Of a stretch of DNA of 64,000 nt, positions 24,125-32,229 are shown piece after piece. The translations under genes were made by a program, and so were the position numbers. Position 1 is the first letter of the stretch. Each line of letters starts with the position of its first letter. A model generated the notes under the pieces. The model saw nothing but the letters and a program-made list of their open reading frames with translations, made no database searches and was not told the DNA's origin. Source of the stretch: Lentilactobacillus kisonensis DSM 19906 = JCM 15041 (GTDB taxonomy: Bacteria; Bacillota; Bacilli; Lactobacillales; Lactobacillaceae); the NCBI RefSeq assembly GCF_001434135.1, contig NZ_AZEB01000011.1, positions 1 to 64,000 of the forward strand, given 5' to 3'.

Positions 24125-24406
24125 ATGAAGCCTCAAGATGAAGTTCGATTAACTGTTCTTAAGAGCCTTAGTGGCAAAACCAATAAAGATCAAAAAGTGC
24201 TTAGCGATTTACTGAATTCTCTGTATAACAAATATTCAGAAAAGAACTGGGTTAATAATATTTTGATCTCAATGGATATTGAAAACGAAGGCTTGATTAA
24301 CATCCAGTTCAGACAAGATGCAATGGGAAATCTATTAACTGGAATTCCTAGTGGAGCAGAACATTATTTAACTCCAGACGGAGAATACGAACTTGAAAAC
24401 CGATAG
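24125..24406 (+). CDS. Hypothetical protein (93 aa), module C
   Basis: A 93-residue soluble protein, helical at first (VLSDLLNSLYNKYSEKNWVN) and then beta-like (ILISMDIENEGLINIQFRQD). AAAGGTGGTGATAAAGT precedes the ATG. Ends one base before the convergent gene at 24407. No family recognised. Confidence 0.55.
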   Translation: MKPQDEVRLTVLKSLSGKTNKDQKVLSDLLNSLYNKYSEKNWVNNILISMDIENEGLINIQFRQDAMGNLLTGIPSGAEHYLTPDGEYELENR

Positions 24407-24604
24407 TTAATCTGGTTCGTGGATGAGAAAGGCTTTTCCTTGGTAGAGGGCATAAAGCCTTTCTTTTTCATATCCTTTAAATGGATCACCAACAGTTTCG
24501 TATTTATGTGGGTTAAATATAAGTTCAATATCGGTCATACAGAGTGGAATTCGTTCATTGCCTTTCCAATAAAATACGACGCATTCACTATTCTCTTTAT
24601 CCAT
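24407..24604 (-). CDS. Hypothetical protein (65 aa), module D
   Basis: A 65-residue acidic protein from ATG 24604, preceded by GGAAGGAGGTGAAAG; the frame extends six residues upstream. It contains ECVVFYWKGNERIPLCMTD and a C-terminal YALYQGKAFLIHEPD. Second gene after the Cro-like regulator at 24626, so part of the lytic-side transcript of switch D. Confidence 0.55.
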   Translation of the reverse strand: MDKENSECVVFYWKGNERIPLCMTDIELIFNPHKYETVGDPFKGYEKERLYALYQGKAFLIHEPD

Positions 24605-24625
24605 TCTTTCACCTCCTTCCATGAA

Positions 24626-24874
24626 TTACGTGCCTACCTTCTGCGCGGAATGTTGAGATTTCGTCAACGATTCAACAAAAATTTTTTTACTAGGGATTTT
24701 TAATACTTTTTCTATTATTGGAATCTCACCAACTTGAAAATTCAAATCTCCATTTTCACGCTTATAATAGCTAGATTTGTCATGCAATCCAATAAAATCA
24801 GCCATTTGTTGCATTGTAAAGCCTTCATATTTTCGCTTTTTCTTAATCAAGTCAAGATTGATTTCATATTTCAT
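24626..24874 (-). CDS. Cro-like regulator (switch D)
   Basis: An 82-residue single-domain helix-turn-helix protein: INLDLIKKKRKYEGFTMQQM followed by ADFIGLHDKSSYYKRENGDL. Divergent from the CI-like gene at 25031. Its promoter (24915-24943) is overlapped by the repeated 17-mer operators. A further operator-like 17-mer (24652-24668) lies inside the last codons of this gene. Confidence 0.82.
   Translation of the reverse strand: MKYEINLDLIKKKRKYEGFTMQQMADFIGLHDKSSYYKRENGDLNFQVGEIPIIEKVLKIPSKKIFVESLTKSQHSAQKVGT
24652..24668. promoter_or_regulatory. Distal operator-like 17-mer inside the Cro-like gene
   Basis: GTTGAGATTTCGTCAAC is a 5-7-5 palindrome (GTTGA/TCAAC). It matches 14 of 17 positions of GTTGCGATTTTTTCAAC at 24951-24967 in the divergent promoter region. 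Distal operators downstream of cro-type genes are known in TP901-1-like switches. Confidence 0.5.
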
Positions 24875-24886
24875 TAAATCACCTCC

Positions 24887-25020
24887 GTTTCGATTATCTC
24901 AACTTACAATTTATAGTATACGTTGAGATTTTAGAAACGTCAACCTATTAGTTGCGATTTTTTCAACTTTTCGTATCTTTTTTAGAAACTTTGATATTAT
25001 ATAGTTGTGAATTTAGAAAT
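24887..25020. promoter_or_regulatory. Switch D control region with multiple 17-mer operators
   Basis: The Cro-side promoter on the minus strand is TTGACG (24938-24943) and TATACT (24915-24920), 17 bp apart. Operator-like 17-mers: GTTGAGATAATCGAAAC (24887-24903, minus), GTTGAGATTTTAGAAAC (24922-24938, between the promoter boxes), GTTGCGATTTTTTCAAC (24951-24967) and GTTGTGAATTTAGAAAT (25004-25020). Binding at 24922 would block the promoter directly. Confidence 0.7.
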
Positions 25021-25030
25021 GAGGGATAGC

Positions 25031-25429
25031 ATGGCAGATAAATCTTTAGCCAATAAAATAGTTAATCTAAGAGAAGAAGGAAATATTACTCAATCTGAAC
25101 TCGCACGTCGCCTTGGCCTAGATAAGTCTTCGATGAGTAAGATTGAAAGTGGATCAAGAAAGGTCTCCACAGACGAATTAAAAAGAATATCAGAAATTTT
25201 TGAAGTTTCTACTGATTATTTATTAGGAAACACTACTGATCGAAATGGTCATACTCCATCTTGGGCAACCAATGATGATAAAAAAGACCTCAAGAGATTT
25301 CTTGAGGAAAATGCCAATGGCATGACTTATGGGGGTGAGGGATTAACTGATGAAGAACAGAAGCAAGTTAGAAGAGTTTTGGAAGGACTTTTTTGGGACA
25401 AACAGAAACAAAAAGATAGTCGCAAATAA
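25031..25429 (+). CDS. CI-like repressor
   Basis: A 132-residue repressor from ATG 25031 (GAGGGATAGC upstream). Xre domain at residues 5-60 (SELARRLGLDKSSMSKIESG, then STDYLLGN) and a C-terminal segment (EGLTDEEQKQVRRVLEGLFW) of the type found in repressors paired with ImmA proteases. The following protease gene overlaps its end, supporting proteolytic rather than RecA-dependent induction. Confidence 0.85.
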   Translation: MADKSLANKIVNLREEGNITQSELARRLGLDKSSMSKIESGSRKVSTDELKRISEIFEVSTDYLLGNTTDRNGHTPSWATNDDKKDLKRFLEENANGMTYGGEGLTDEEQKQVRRVLEGLFWDKQKQKDSRK

Positions 25430-25838
25430 TTTTGTCAGAGAAATGGTCAAAAGTATTGTATTCAATAATGGAACGGCTGATCCTTTTCTTATAACAGAGA
25501 AATTGGATATTGAGATTCGTTGGGAAGCATTTGGTCCCCACCCACTCGGCCAAACTGCTTATTTTGATAAATGCCCAATTATCTTGTTAAATGAAAGCAT
25601 TCGTGATTCCGTACAACGCAATTTTACCTGTGGTCACGAATTGGGTCATATTATTTGCCAACCAGGAATAACTGGGTATCAGACTGGGCGATTAAGCCAT
25701 GGAACCTGCGAATACGAAGCCAATCAGTTCGCAACTGCGTTGATGGGACTATTATATGTTGAGGAAAATGGATATGGACCCGAAAGCTATTATGACTTAG
25801 TTCATAGCTATGGGTCACCATATAATGAATTAGATTAA
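25350..25838 (+). CDS. ImmA/IrrE-type metallopeptidase
   Basis: Protease expected to cleave the CI-like repressor and induce the prophage. The zinc motif is CGHELGHIICQPG, followed by CEYEANQFATALM carrying the third ligand. At 162 residues from ATG 25350 it overlaps the repressor gene by 80 bases, with GAGGGATTAACTG upstream; an internal ATG at 25443 would give a 131-residue protein, closer to the usual family core. Confidence 0.85.
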   Translation: MKNRSKLEEFWKDFFGTNRNKKIVANNFVREMVKSIVFNNGTADPFLITEKLDIEIRWEAFGPHPLGQTAYFDKCPIILLNESIRDSVQRNFTCGHELGHIICQPGITGYQTGRLSHGTCEYEANQFATALMGLLYVEENGYGPESYYDLVHSYGSPYNELD

Positions 25839-25861
25839 AAATTATTGAGGGGGATTTAAGA

Positions 25862-26776
25862 ATGGAAGTAAAAGTTATTGTTGCACTCACTTTAGCCATC
25901 TTACTGCTAACAGGGTGTGGGCAAAGTTATGGTAAATCAAATGGTAAAAAAACTACCCTTGAATTCAGCAATTTAAAAAATAAAGAAGCTTCAACAAACC
26001 GAAAAGGCTATTTTGTTTTAAAAGGTGAAACAACACCGGGCTCAAAAATTGAAACAGATCAAGGACAGTCTACAATCGCCAAAGGAAAAACGTTTAAGTT
26101 AAGGCTATCACTGCCTACTCATAAAAAGTGGGATTCTTTTCAAGTGTCAGCTATTCATAAGGGTTTTAAGACTAATTATGATTTTATTGAACTTAATAAT
26201 CACTCTACAGAATATCTCAATGGTTTAAAAGCCAAAAAGAAAGCAGCAGCCAAAGCAAGCGTTAAAGAAGCTGCTGAATCCTCAAAAGAAGATAGAAAGA
26301 AAGAAGCTGCCCCAGCGTCTAGTGAAGTAGCTTCATCGTCTCAAAAATCAGTTAATGAAAATTCTCACACGCATGGCCTGTCCGGATTAAAATATCAAGC
26401 CGATAAATATCTAAAGAAAGATAATTCGGTTGCCTTTTATCATCCAGTTAAAGTATTGGGGTACGACGATACCAAACCTTACGTAGCTAACATCGAATTT
26501 AAAGCAAACAATGAAAGCAAAGCAACAATGAAAGATGGTGCTGTCTCTATACTTGAGGGTGTAAAAAAAGCCGACTACAAAGATTTTTCAAATATTAAAA
26601 TATCTTTTACTCAAAATGTATCCAATGCCAATGGCAAAACTTTAAAAAATATCCCAGTTTTAGGATATTCATTTAGCCGAAGTACCCTTGAGTCGATAGA
26701 TCCTAACAACATGGACAGTTCTGATTTAAGTAAAGTTGCAGATAGTCACTTCGATAAGCACGTTGAAGATGATTAG
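25862..26776 (+). CDS. Prophage lipoprotein, candidate superinfection exclusion protein
   Basis: A 304-residue secreted lipoprotein: hydrophobic signal with lipobox LLTGC (Cys at about residue 19), an Ig-like beta domain (about 30-118), a Lys/Ala/Ser/Glu-rich linker (about 120-170) and a C-terminal domain (about 175-290). The location between repressor/ImmA and integrase matches lipoproteins such as Ltp of TP-J34, which block DNA injection by related phages. That function is inferred from position and topology. Confidence 0.72.
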   Translation: MEVKVIVALTLAILLLTGCGQSYGKSNGKKTTLEFSNLKNKEASTNRKGYFVLKGETTPGSKIETDQGQSTIAKGKTFKLRLSLPTHKKWDSFQVSAIHKGFKTNYDFIELNNHSTEYLNGLKAKKKAAAKASVKEAAESSKEDRKKEAAPASSEVASSSQKSVNENSHTHGLSGLKYQADKYLKKDNSVAFYHPVKVLGYDDTKPYVANIEFKANNESKATMKDGAVSILEGVKKADYKDFSNIKISFTQNVSNANGKTLKNIPVLGYSFSRSTLESIDPNNMDSSDLSKVADSHFDKHVEDD

Positions 26777-26895
26777 GATCGGGTTGCAATAAGTCATCGT
26801 TAGCTGCACCAATTAGAAGAATCATTGAGATAGTCCTGATACGAATGATGGTGAAACGTAGATCCTATAAATCGTTTAACTTTGTGGAGGTATTC

Positions 26896-27306
26896 TTGAA
26901 TATAATAAAAAATAAAATAAGTGCTTTTTTTATAACCGCTGATAGTAAGTCTAAAACTCCGGTTCAACAAATGGATGCTAAAAAAATTCCGGTTACAGGA
27001 AAATTAAACTTTTTTATTAGTTTTTACAATTTGACAGAAGAAAAAAATATCTTTATAAAAATCAGAATTAGAACTCCCGATAAGGCATATTCATCTGAAG
27101 CCAAATTAGATGATCTAAAAAGAAAATTACAACACATAACTGAAATGCACTTCACTTTAAATTCTGCTTTATTTAAAACTGCTGGAGATATTTCAGCCAA
27201 AATAACTCTGTTTGAAAAAGATGAACTAACTAGTAAAGAAACGATCCTTGATTTTTCACACACGTATTGTCGCTTTTTGGGGAGGGCCAAAAATCATGAA
27301 CAATAA
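26896..27306 (+). CDS. Hypothetical protein, lysogenic module
   Basis: A 136-residue protein from TTG 26896, five bases after GGAGG; the frame extends upstream to 26845 with no site. It looks beta-rich (LNFFISFYNLTEEKNIFIKI and ISAKITLFEKDELTSKETIL), perhaps a small beta-sandwich. It overlaps the next gene by 11 bases. No family recognised; a lysogen-expressed accessory gene. Confidence 0.6.
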   Translation: MNIIKNKISAFFITADSKSKTPVQQMDAKKIPVTGKLNFFISFYNLTEEKNIFIKIRIRTPDKAYSSEAKLDDLKRKLQHITEMHFTLNSALFKTAGDISAKITLFEKDELTSKETILDFSHTYCRFLGRAKNHEQ

Positions 27307-27649
27307 AAAAGTCATTAATGGCCACTTCGAATATCAAAGCAGTAGGCCAACCCGCTCTTCTTTACTTAAAGATTCAGAAGATGAGTATAATGAAGATGGA
27401 GGTGGAAATATGGATGATTATGTAACACATCGAGAGCTTGATAAAGCCGTAGAATCTGTGCAAAAAGATATCAAATTATCCCAAGATGAGACGTCGAATC
27501 AAATAACTGAATTGTCTGGGAAGATAGATGCATTGTCGGTAAACATTCATAATTTATCAAAAATATCTTGGTGGATAATGACCATCATAAGTGCAGGAAT
27601 CATTGTCCCATTCGTTATTTTACTTATTAAAACAATTTTCAAGTTATGA
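27296..27649 (+). CDS. Coiled-coil protein with C-terminal membrane segment
   Basis: A 117-residue protein from ATG 27296 (GGGGAGGGCC upstream). Disordered N-terminus, then a coiled coil (about 42-92: SQDETSNQITELSGKIDALS) and a C-terminal membrane anchor (WWIMTIISAGIIVPFVILLI). The layout resembles XhlA/BhlA-like phage membrane proteins. Being beside the repressor rather than the lysis genes, it may instead act in exclusion. Confidence 0.6.
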   Translation: MNNKKVINGHFEYQSSRPTRSSLLKDSEDEYNEDGGGNMDDYVTHRELDKAVESVQKDIKLSQDETSNQITELSGKIDALSVNIHNLSKISWWIMTIISAGIIVPFVILLIKTIFKL

Positions 27650-27716
27650 TTAAACCTTCAAATGGTTCTAAATTCTGATTTTATACTATAAGCTCAAATA
27701 TTGAGGAGGAATAAAC

Positions 27717-28085
27717 ATGAAATTAAAGAAATCGTTATTACTGGGAATTATTGCGTTATCACTTGGTACTGTCGGCATAATCAGTCAGCCCACTACAAGC
27801 CAAGCAATGAGTATTTATAATCCTGATAATCCATTTTGGCTGCACTCGCACTGGATAACTACGACGAAGCGGATCGTAGTTCATAAAATTAAGTATATGG
27901 AGCCAGAATATAAGAGTTACCAAGTTGCGAGCTATGTTGTACCAAGAGGATACCATTACAAGATTTATGCTTCGCCTACGAACTATCACTGGTTCTTTGA
28001 TTCCGGAAAATTTAAATCAAACGCACACTATATGTATGTTTCAAACAGACACAGTCACGACTGGTTTAGATTTGGGGTCCACTAA
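27717..28085 (+). CDS. Small secreted protein
   Basis: A 122-residue protein with a Sec signal peptide (KKSLLLGIIALSLGTVGIIS, likely cleavage after SQA near residue 30) and a mature part rich in Tyr, His, Trp and Lys, without cysteines. GAGGAGGAATAAAC precedes the ATG and a TATACT-like -10 lies about 40 bases upstream, so it may have its own promoter. Unknown function. Confidence 0.62.
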   Translation: MKLKKSLLLGIIALSLGTVGIISQPTTSQAMSIYNPDNPFWLHSHWITTTKRIVVHKIKYMEPEYKSYQVASYVVPRGYHYKIYASPTNYHWFFDSGKFKSNAHYMYVSNRHSHDWFRFGVH

Positions 28086-28143
28086 ATAACTAGTCCAAAT
28101 ACTGATGACTTTAAAAGCTGAATTATTTGAGGGAGAAACTTGT

Positions 28144-28521
28144 ATGTTAAAAGAATTTAAAGAGTTTATTTCACGTGGTAATGTAATGGACTTAGCAGTT
28201 GGTGTCATTATTGGAGCTGCCTTTACCTCTATCGTTAAATCATTAGTTGATAACTTAATTAATCCATTAATTGGTTTCTTCTTGGGACAAATTGATTTTT
28301 CTGATCTTGCCTTTAAAGTTGGTAGTGCAACATTCAAGTATGGTGCCTTTATTAATTCCATTATCAATTTTCTAATTATTGCTTTTGTTGTATTTCTGTT
28401 AGTAAAAGGTATCAATAAAATTATGCCTAAAAAAGAAGCTCCCACTGCCCCAATCTCAATGGAAGCTCAATACCTGCAAGAAATTGCTGATATTTTGAAA
28501 AAGAATAATTCCCAAAAATAG
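28144..28521 (+). CDS. mscL: Large-conductance mechanosensitive channel MscL
   Basis: Homopentameric tension-gated channel that releases solutes on osmotic downshock. The 125-residue protein is full length: N-terminal amphipathic helix ([20 protein letters not shown]), pore helix TM1 ([20 protein letters not shown]), TM2 ([20 protein letters not shown]) and the C-terminal helix bundle. ATG 28144 follows GAGGGAGAAACTTGT. It lies inside the prophage between a secreted protein and the integrase, an unusual place for mscL. Confidence 0.93.
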   Translation: MLKEFKEFISRGNVMDLAVGVIIGAAFTSIVKSLVDNLINPLIGFFLGQIDFSDLAFKVGSATFKYGAFINSIINFLIIAFVVFLLVKGINKIMPKKEAPTAPISMEAQYLQEIADILKKNNSQK

Positions 28522-28605
28522 GCTTTCTTGAATAAATTCAATCACGTCAACCTTGCACTTGTTTTTAACTTTTCCACATGGATTTAAAAATGAAAGAAGT
28601 AATTT

Positions 28606-28839
28606 TTGAATTATATAGATATTTTTAATATTAAGCATGAAAATGCTAGAGTTATTAACACAAAAGATGATTTCAATCGTATTTTTATTATTGAAGATAA
28701 AAATGGTGTTCGATATACATGTTTGAAACCAGACGCGCAAAAGATGCCTAAAATGACTAGTCACTTCAAAACACTTAAAGCGAAATCAGCTCCATTAAAT
28801 TATTTAACACCATATTTTACTGGTAAGCGCACTAAATAA
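28606..28839 (+). CDS. Small protein next to the integrase
   Basis: A 77-residue protein from TTG 28606 with GAAAGAAG upstream. It contains DFNRIFIIEDKNGVRYTCLK and a basic C-terminus (LTPYFTGKRTK), suggesting nucleic-acid binding. It is followed directly by a terminator. Small genes in this position can be excisionases or regulators, but no family was recognised. Confidence 0.55.
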   Translation: MNYIDIFNIKHENARVINTKDDFNRIFIIEDKNGVRYTCLKPDAQKMPKMTSHFKTLKAKSAPLNYLTPYFTGKRTK

Positions 28840-28843
28840 TAAG

Positions 28844-28867
28844 AAGCCCACAGAGGGCTTTTTATTT
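28844..28867 (+). terminator. Intrinsic terminator before the integrase
   Basis: AAGCCC and GGGCTT form a stem with loop ACAGA and are followed by TTTATTT on the plus strand. It isolates integrase expression from the repressor/accessory transcript. Confidence 0.75.
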
Positions 28868-28943
28868 AGAACGTTTAGAGAACATACGTGCCCTATTTTG
28901 TAAACAAATCAATTAAAAATACACATTGAAAGGAAATGATGAC

Positions 28944-30131
28944 ATGGCAAAATGGAAACCAATGAAGCGCCATCCCAATATCTACGAATACCCAGTTAAA
29001 AATGGTAAGAAATACGGAATTCGCTTCACCTACTACGATGCTGAACATAAGCGCCGAGAATACAAAAAAAGTGGCTTTCGTGATTGGCAAGAAGCCGAAG
29101 TTGCTTTACACAAATTTCAAAACGATATTGATAATGGATTCATTAACGCTTTGAATAACCGGCGAACAACAGTCGAAGCGTACTATGAAGTAATTCGTAA
29201 ACGATCAGTTGATATCGGTAAGTGGCGTCCGGCAACAATTGCGCAAAAAGATATGTATTTCGCAAAGCATCTCAAACCTGTATTTGGAAATATGGCGTTA
29301 ACCGATATTAGTCGGCAACAGTATCAGCATTTTATTGATAGCAAAGTTAAAGATGGCTACGCTAAGACGACCATCAGTACAATAAATTCTGTTATGCAAA
29401 TCATTATGAATGCTGCTGAACGTAATGATGTGATTTCTAAAAACAAATTAAAAGACATCTCAATTGAAGGTGCTAAGGAGCCTAAGCCAGCCAAGCTGGA
29501 ACCACAAGATTATCAATTATTCATGAAGACAGCAAGGGAATATTTGAGCAAATATTGGTATACCCTCATCTGCTTATTAGCGCTGGGAGCGCGTCGTGAG
29601 GAAATTTCTGGGTTGCGGTATAAGTCCCTTAAGTTTTTTAAGCAAGGTGGCCAGGAAGCCTGTGAGATCACGTACGATATGGCACGCACTCGTTACGAGG
29701 AAGGTGGTGGAAAATTAAAGAATCACGCCAGCTATCGCAAAAATTATGTTACGGGAGAACTTGTTGAGCTGTTAAAATTTTCGCTTCAATACTCAAAAAA
29801 CATATGTACTCAATGTGGCAGACAATACAACAACGACTCATTTCTATTCGTAATGGAAGATTATGGTGAACCTATACATCCAGAATACCCAAACAAAATT
29901 TTTAAAAAGGTAGAACGTGCCTGTGGTGTCCACGTTTACCCCCATCTTCTACGTCATTATTTTGCCACAATGGCTAGATCTAATAACTTTTCACCCACTG
30001 ATATTATGCATTGGCTCGGCCACTCATCTTTAACAATGACAGACTCATATACACGGCCAACGAAGCAGGGAGCTTTAAAATTGATTAACGAAATGAATGG
30101 CACTCTTTTTAAACCTAATAATGGCAAGTAA
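28944..30131 (+). CDS. int: Phage tyrosine integrase
   Basis: Site-specific recombinase that inserts and excises the prophage. From ATG 28944 (AAAGGAAATGATGAC upstream) it has 395 residues: an AP2-like arm-binding domain (about 1-60), a core-binding SAM-like domain (about 65-165) and a catalytic domain with Arg in LGARREEISGL, HLLRH, LGHSS and Tyr in MTDSYTRP. A CTQCGRQY pair suggests a small metal-binding insertion. It is the last prophage gene. Confidence 0.95.
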   Translation: MAKWKPMKRHPNIYEYPVKNGKKYGIRFTYYDAEHKRREYKKSGFRDWQEAEVALHKFQNDIDNGFINALNNRRTTVEAYYEVIRKRSVDIGKWRPATIAQKDMYFAKHLKPVFGNMALTDISRQQYQHFIDSKVKDGYAKTTISTINSVMQIIMNAAERNDVISKNKLKDISIEGAKEPKPAKLEPQDYQLFMKTAREYLSKYWYTLICLLALGARREEISGLRYKSLKFFKQGGQEACEITYDMARTRYEEGGGKLKNHASYRKNYVTGELVELLKFSLQYSKNICTQCGRQYNNDSFLFVMEDYGEPIHPEYPNKIFKKVERACGVHVYPHLLRHYFATMARSNNFSPTDIMHWLGHSSLTMTDSYTRPTKQGALKLINEMNGTLFKPNNGK

Positions 30132-30140
30132 TTTCGGAAG

Positions 30141-30190
30141 TGTGGCAGAAAGCTGTGGCACCTTTTGTAAATGCCACAGAAACTGCCACA
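30141..30190. other. Nested inverted repeats next to int, probable attachment region
   Basis: TGTGGCAG (30141-30148) and TGTGGCA (30154-30160) are mirrored by TGCCACA (30172-30178) and CTGCCACA (30183-30190). The pattern lies between the int stop and the rplL terminator, where one attachment junction must be. The repeats may be integrase arm sites; the core cannot be defined because the other junction is outside the window. Confidence 0.45.
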
Positions 30191-30235
30191 TAATTATCAC
30201 TCCGCTTCCTCACATATCCAATTGAAGACACAAAA

Positions 30236-30278
30236 AAATCGCTTCATATCAACAGTTAATGTCGATATGAAGCGATTT
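30236..30278 (-). terminator. rplL terminator (15-bp perfect stem)
   Basis: AAATCGCTTCATATC and its exact complement flank a 13-base loop. On the minus strand the stem is followed by TTTTTTTG, so it ends the rplJ-rplL transcript; on the plus strand AATTTTATC gives weaker termination of int. Confidence 0.85.
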
Positions 30279-30301
30279 AATTTTATCTAATTATAACCCT
30301 A

Positions 30302-30667
30302 TTACTTCAGAGTAACCGTACCACCAACTGCTTCAAGCTTTTCCTTGATTTCGTTAGCTTCGTCTTCAGTAGCGCCTTCCTTAACAATTGAAGGTACCTT
30401 GTCAACAAGACCCTTAGCGTCCTTCAAACCAAGACCAGTGATGTCACGGATAGCCTTAATAGCTTTAACCTTTTGGTCACCAGATTCAGTTAATTCAACG
30501 TCATATGAGTCTTTAGCAGCAGCATCGCCACCAGCAGCACCTGCAGCAGCAACTGGAGCAGCAGCTGAAACACCAAATTCGTCTTCAATTGACTTAACTA
30601 AGTCGTTAAGGTCGGTAATTGAAGCATCTTTTAATTGGTCAATAATATTATCTTTATCAAAAGCCAT
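30302..30667 (-). CDS. rplL: 50S ribosomal protein L7/L12
   Basis: Stalk protein that recruits translation factors. 121 residues from ATG 30667 (GGAGGAAAATATA upstream): N-terminal dimerisation domain, Ala/Gly-rich hinge ([17 protein letters not shown]) and the conserved C-terminal domain ([20 protein letters not shown]). Last gene of the ribosomal protein run, adjoining the prophage. Confidence 0.97.
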   Translation of the reverse strand: MAFDKDNIIDQLKDASITDLNDLVKSIEDEFGVSAAAPVAAAGAAGGDAAAKDSYDVELTESGDQKVKAIKAIRDITGLGLKDAKGLVDKVPSIVKEGATEDEANEIKEKLEAVGGTVTLK

Positions 30668-30707
30668 TATATTTTCCTCCATTATAATTGGAATTATTTA
30701 GTACTAA

Positions 30708-31220
30708 CTAGGCAGCATCGCCATCGTCAGATTGTTTTTTGTCGGCAATTGCCTTAACACCATATGCAAAGTTACGTACAGGTGCTTGAAGAATGTTAGC
30801 AAGAGTTGATAACAATTCTTCACGGCTAGGCAATGCAGCGTAAGCAGTGATTTCATCAAGACTGGCAACTTCACCGTCAATAACGCCACCCTTCATTTGA
30901 AGCGCATCGTTAGTCTTCGCAAAGTTGTGAATAATCTTAGGGCCGGCAATTGGATCCTCTGAAGAGAATGCAACAGCAGTAGGGCCGTTGAAAGTGTCTT
31001 TCAATCCTTCAAATCCAGCCTTAACGGATGCCCGATCCAAGATCTTGTTCTTGATAACTTCCATCTTAACGCCTTCATCACGTAATTGCTTTCGCAAATC
31101 AGTCACTTCAGCAACGGTTAAACCACGGTAGTCAACAACAACGATTGATGAGGCAGCTTTCAGTAAGTCAGTAACCTCGTCAACCTTCTTTGATTTAATT
31201 GCAACAGTTTCTTTACTCAA
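30708..31220 (-). CDS. rplJ: 50S ribosomal protein L10
   Basis: Anchors L7/L12 to the ribosome and, with it, represses its own operon. 170 residues from TTG 31220, placed by GGGAGGTGAAATT; the open frame continues into the leader but without homology. VDYRGLTVAEVTDLRKQLRD is the conserved core, and the C-terminal helix binds L12 dimers. Confidence 0.96.
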   Translation of the reverse strand: MSKETVAIKSKKVDEVTDLLKAASSIVVVDYRGLTVAEVTDLRKQLRDEGVKMEVIKNKILDRASVKAGFEGLKDTFNGPTAVAFSSEDPIAGPKIIHNFAKTNDALQMKGGVIDGEVASLDEITAYAALPSREELLSTLANILQAPVRNFAYGVKAIADKKQSDDGDAA

Positions 31221-31224
31221 AATT

Positions 31225-31400
31225 TCACCTCCCAAAATTTTCGGTTGGGATTTAATAAAAAATCCCCATGCCAACCAAGACATAGAGAAAGTAAATTCCT
31301 CGGCAGGATATTAAGGCAAAAGCCACCTGAGTCTTAGGCGTATTTATCAGCAACTAACAGCTTACCATAGACACCGGTTCGCCGTCAATTAGGGATTTTT
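31225..31400 (-). ncRNA. L10 ribosomal protein leader
   Basis: Structured 5' leader of rplJ-rplL on the minus strand. It contains ACGGCGAACCGGTGTCTATGG near its 5' end and ends with GGGGATTTTTTATTAAATCCC before the rplJ site, the usual form of the autoregulatory L10(L12)4-binding leader. Identified by position and motif; a covariance model search would settle the borders. Confidence 0.75.
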
Positions 31401-31419
31401 ATTAAAACTCAAAAACTAA

Positions 31420-32127
31420 TTAAGCTTTGGCAGTATCAAATGAATCAAGATCCACTTTAACACCTGGACCAAATGTTGATGAAATCGAAACGTTGTTAAC
31501 GTAAACGCCTCGAACAGAAGCTGGACGCGCTTTTACGATAACATCAGCAATGGTCTTCAAGTTACCGACTAATTGGTCAGCACCAAACGAAACCTTGCCA
31601 ACGGGAACAGCAACATTACCATCACGATCAGTCCGATAAGTAACCTTACCAGCTTTAGATTCCTTAACGGCTTTGGTAACATCCATCGTAACCGTTCCGG
31701 TCTTAGGGTTTGGCATCAAGCCCTTTGGTCCAAGAACTCGACCTAAACGACCAACTTGAGCCATCATATCAGGTGTTGCAATGGCAACATCGAAGTCAAG
31801 CCAACCATCTTGAATCTTTTGAACTAAGTCTGCATCACCAACAAAGTCTGCACCAGCATCCTTAGCTGCCTTAGCATTGTCACCCTTAGCAAATACAATA
31901 ACGGTTTGTTCTTTACCAGTTCCATTAGGTAAAACAACGGCACCACGTAATTGCTGGTCGGCCTGCTTAGTATCAACGTTTAATTTAAAGACAATTTCAA
32001 CGGTTGCATCGAATTTTGCAAAATCAATTTTTTTAACTAAATCAACCGCATCACTTACAGGATATGCTTTTTCTTGATCTACCTGTTCAAGTGCTGCTTT
32101 ATAATTTTTACCTCTTTTACGAGCCAT
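31420..32127 (-). CDS. rplA: 50S ribosomal protein L1
   Basis: Binds 23S rRNA at the E-site stalk. 235 residues from ATG 32127 (AAGGAGGAAAACAC upstream). Conserved motifs include [20 protein letters not shown] and KTGTVT. Follows rplK in the L11 operon. Confidence 0.97.
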   Translation of the reverse strand: MARKRGKNYKAALEQVDQEKAYPVSDAVDLVKKIDFAKFDATVEIVFKLNVDTKQADQQLRGAVVLPNGTGKEQTVIVFAKGDNAKAAKDAGADFVGDADLVQKIQDGWLDFDVAIATPDMMAQVGRLGRVLGPKGLMPNPKTGTVTMDVTKAVKESKAGKVTYRTDRDGNVAVPVGKVSFGADQLVGNLKTIADVIVKARPASVRGVYVNNVSISSTFGPGVKVDLDSFDTAKA

Positions 32128-32229
32128 GTGTGTTTTCCTCCTTGCTTTGTGGTTATAACGGATAAACCTCCCACGCGACGTGAAACAGTGTGTCATCGTT
32201 AAAAGTCTGCTGATAGCTGGGGTGTTAAA

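Noticed and set aside
30345-30701. 118-residue plus-strand frame opposite rplL
   Set aside because: Antisense shadow of the Ala-rich L7/L12 gene.
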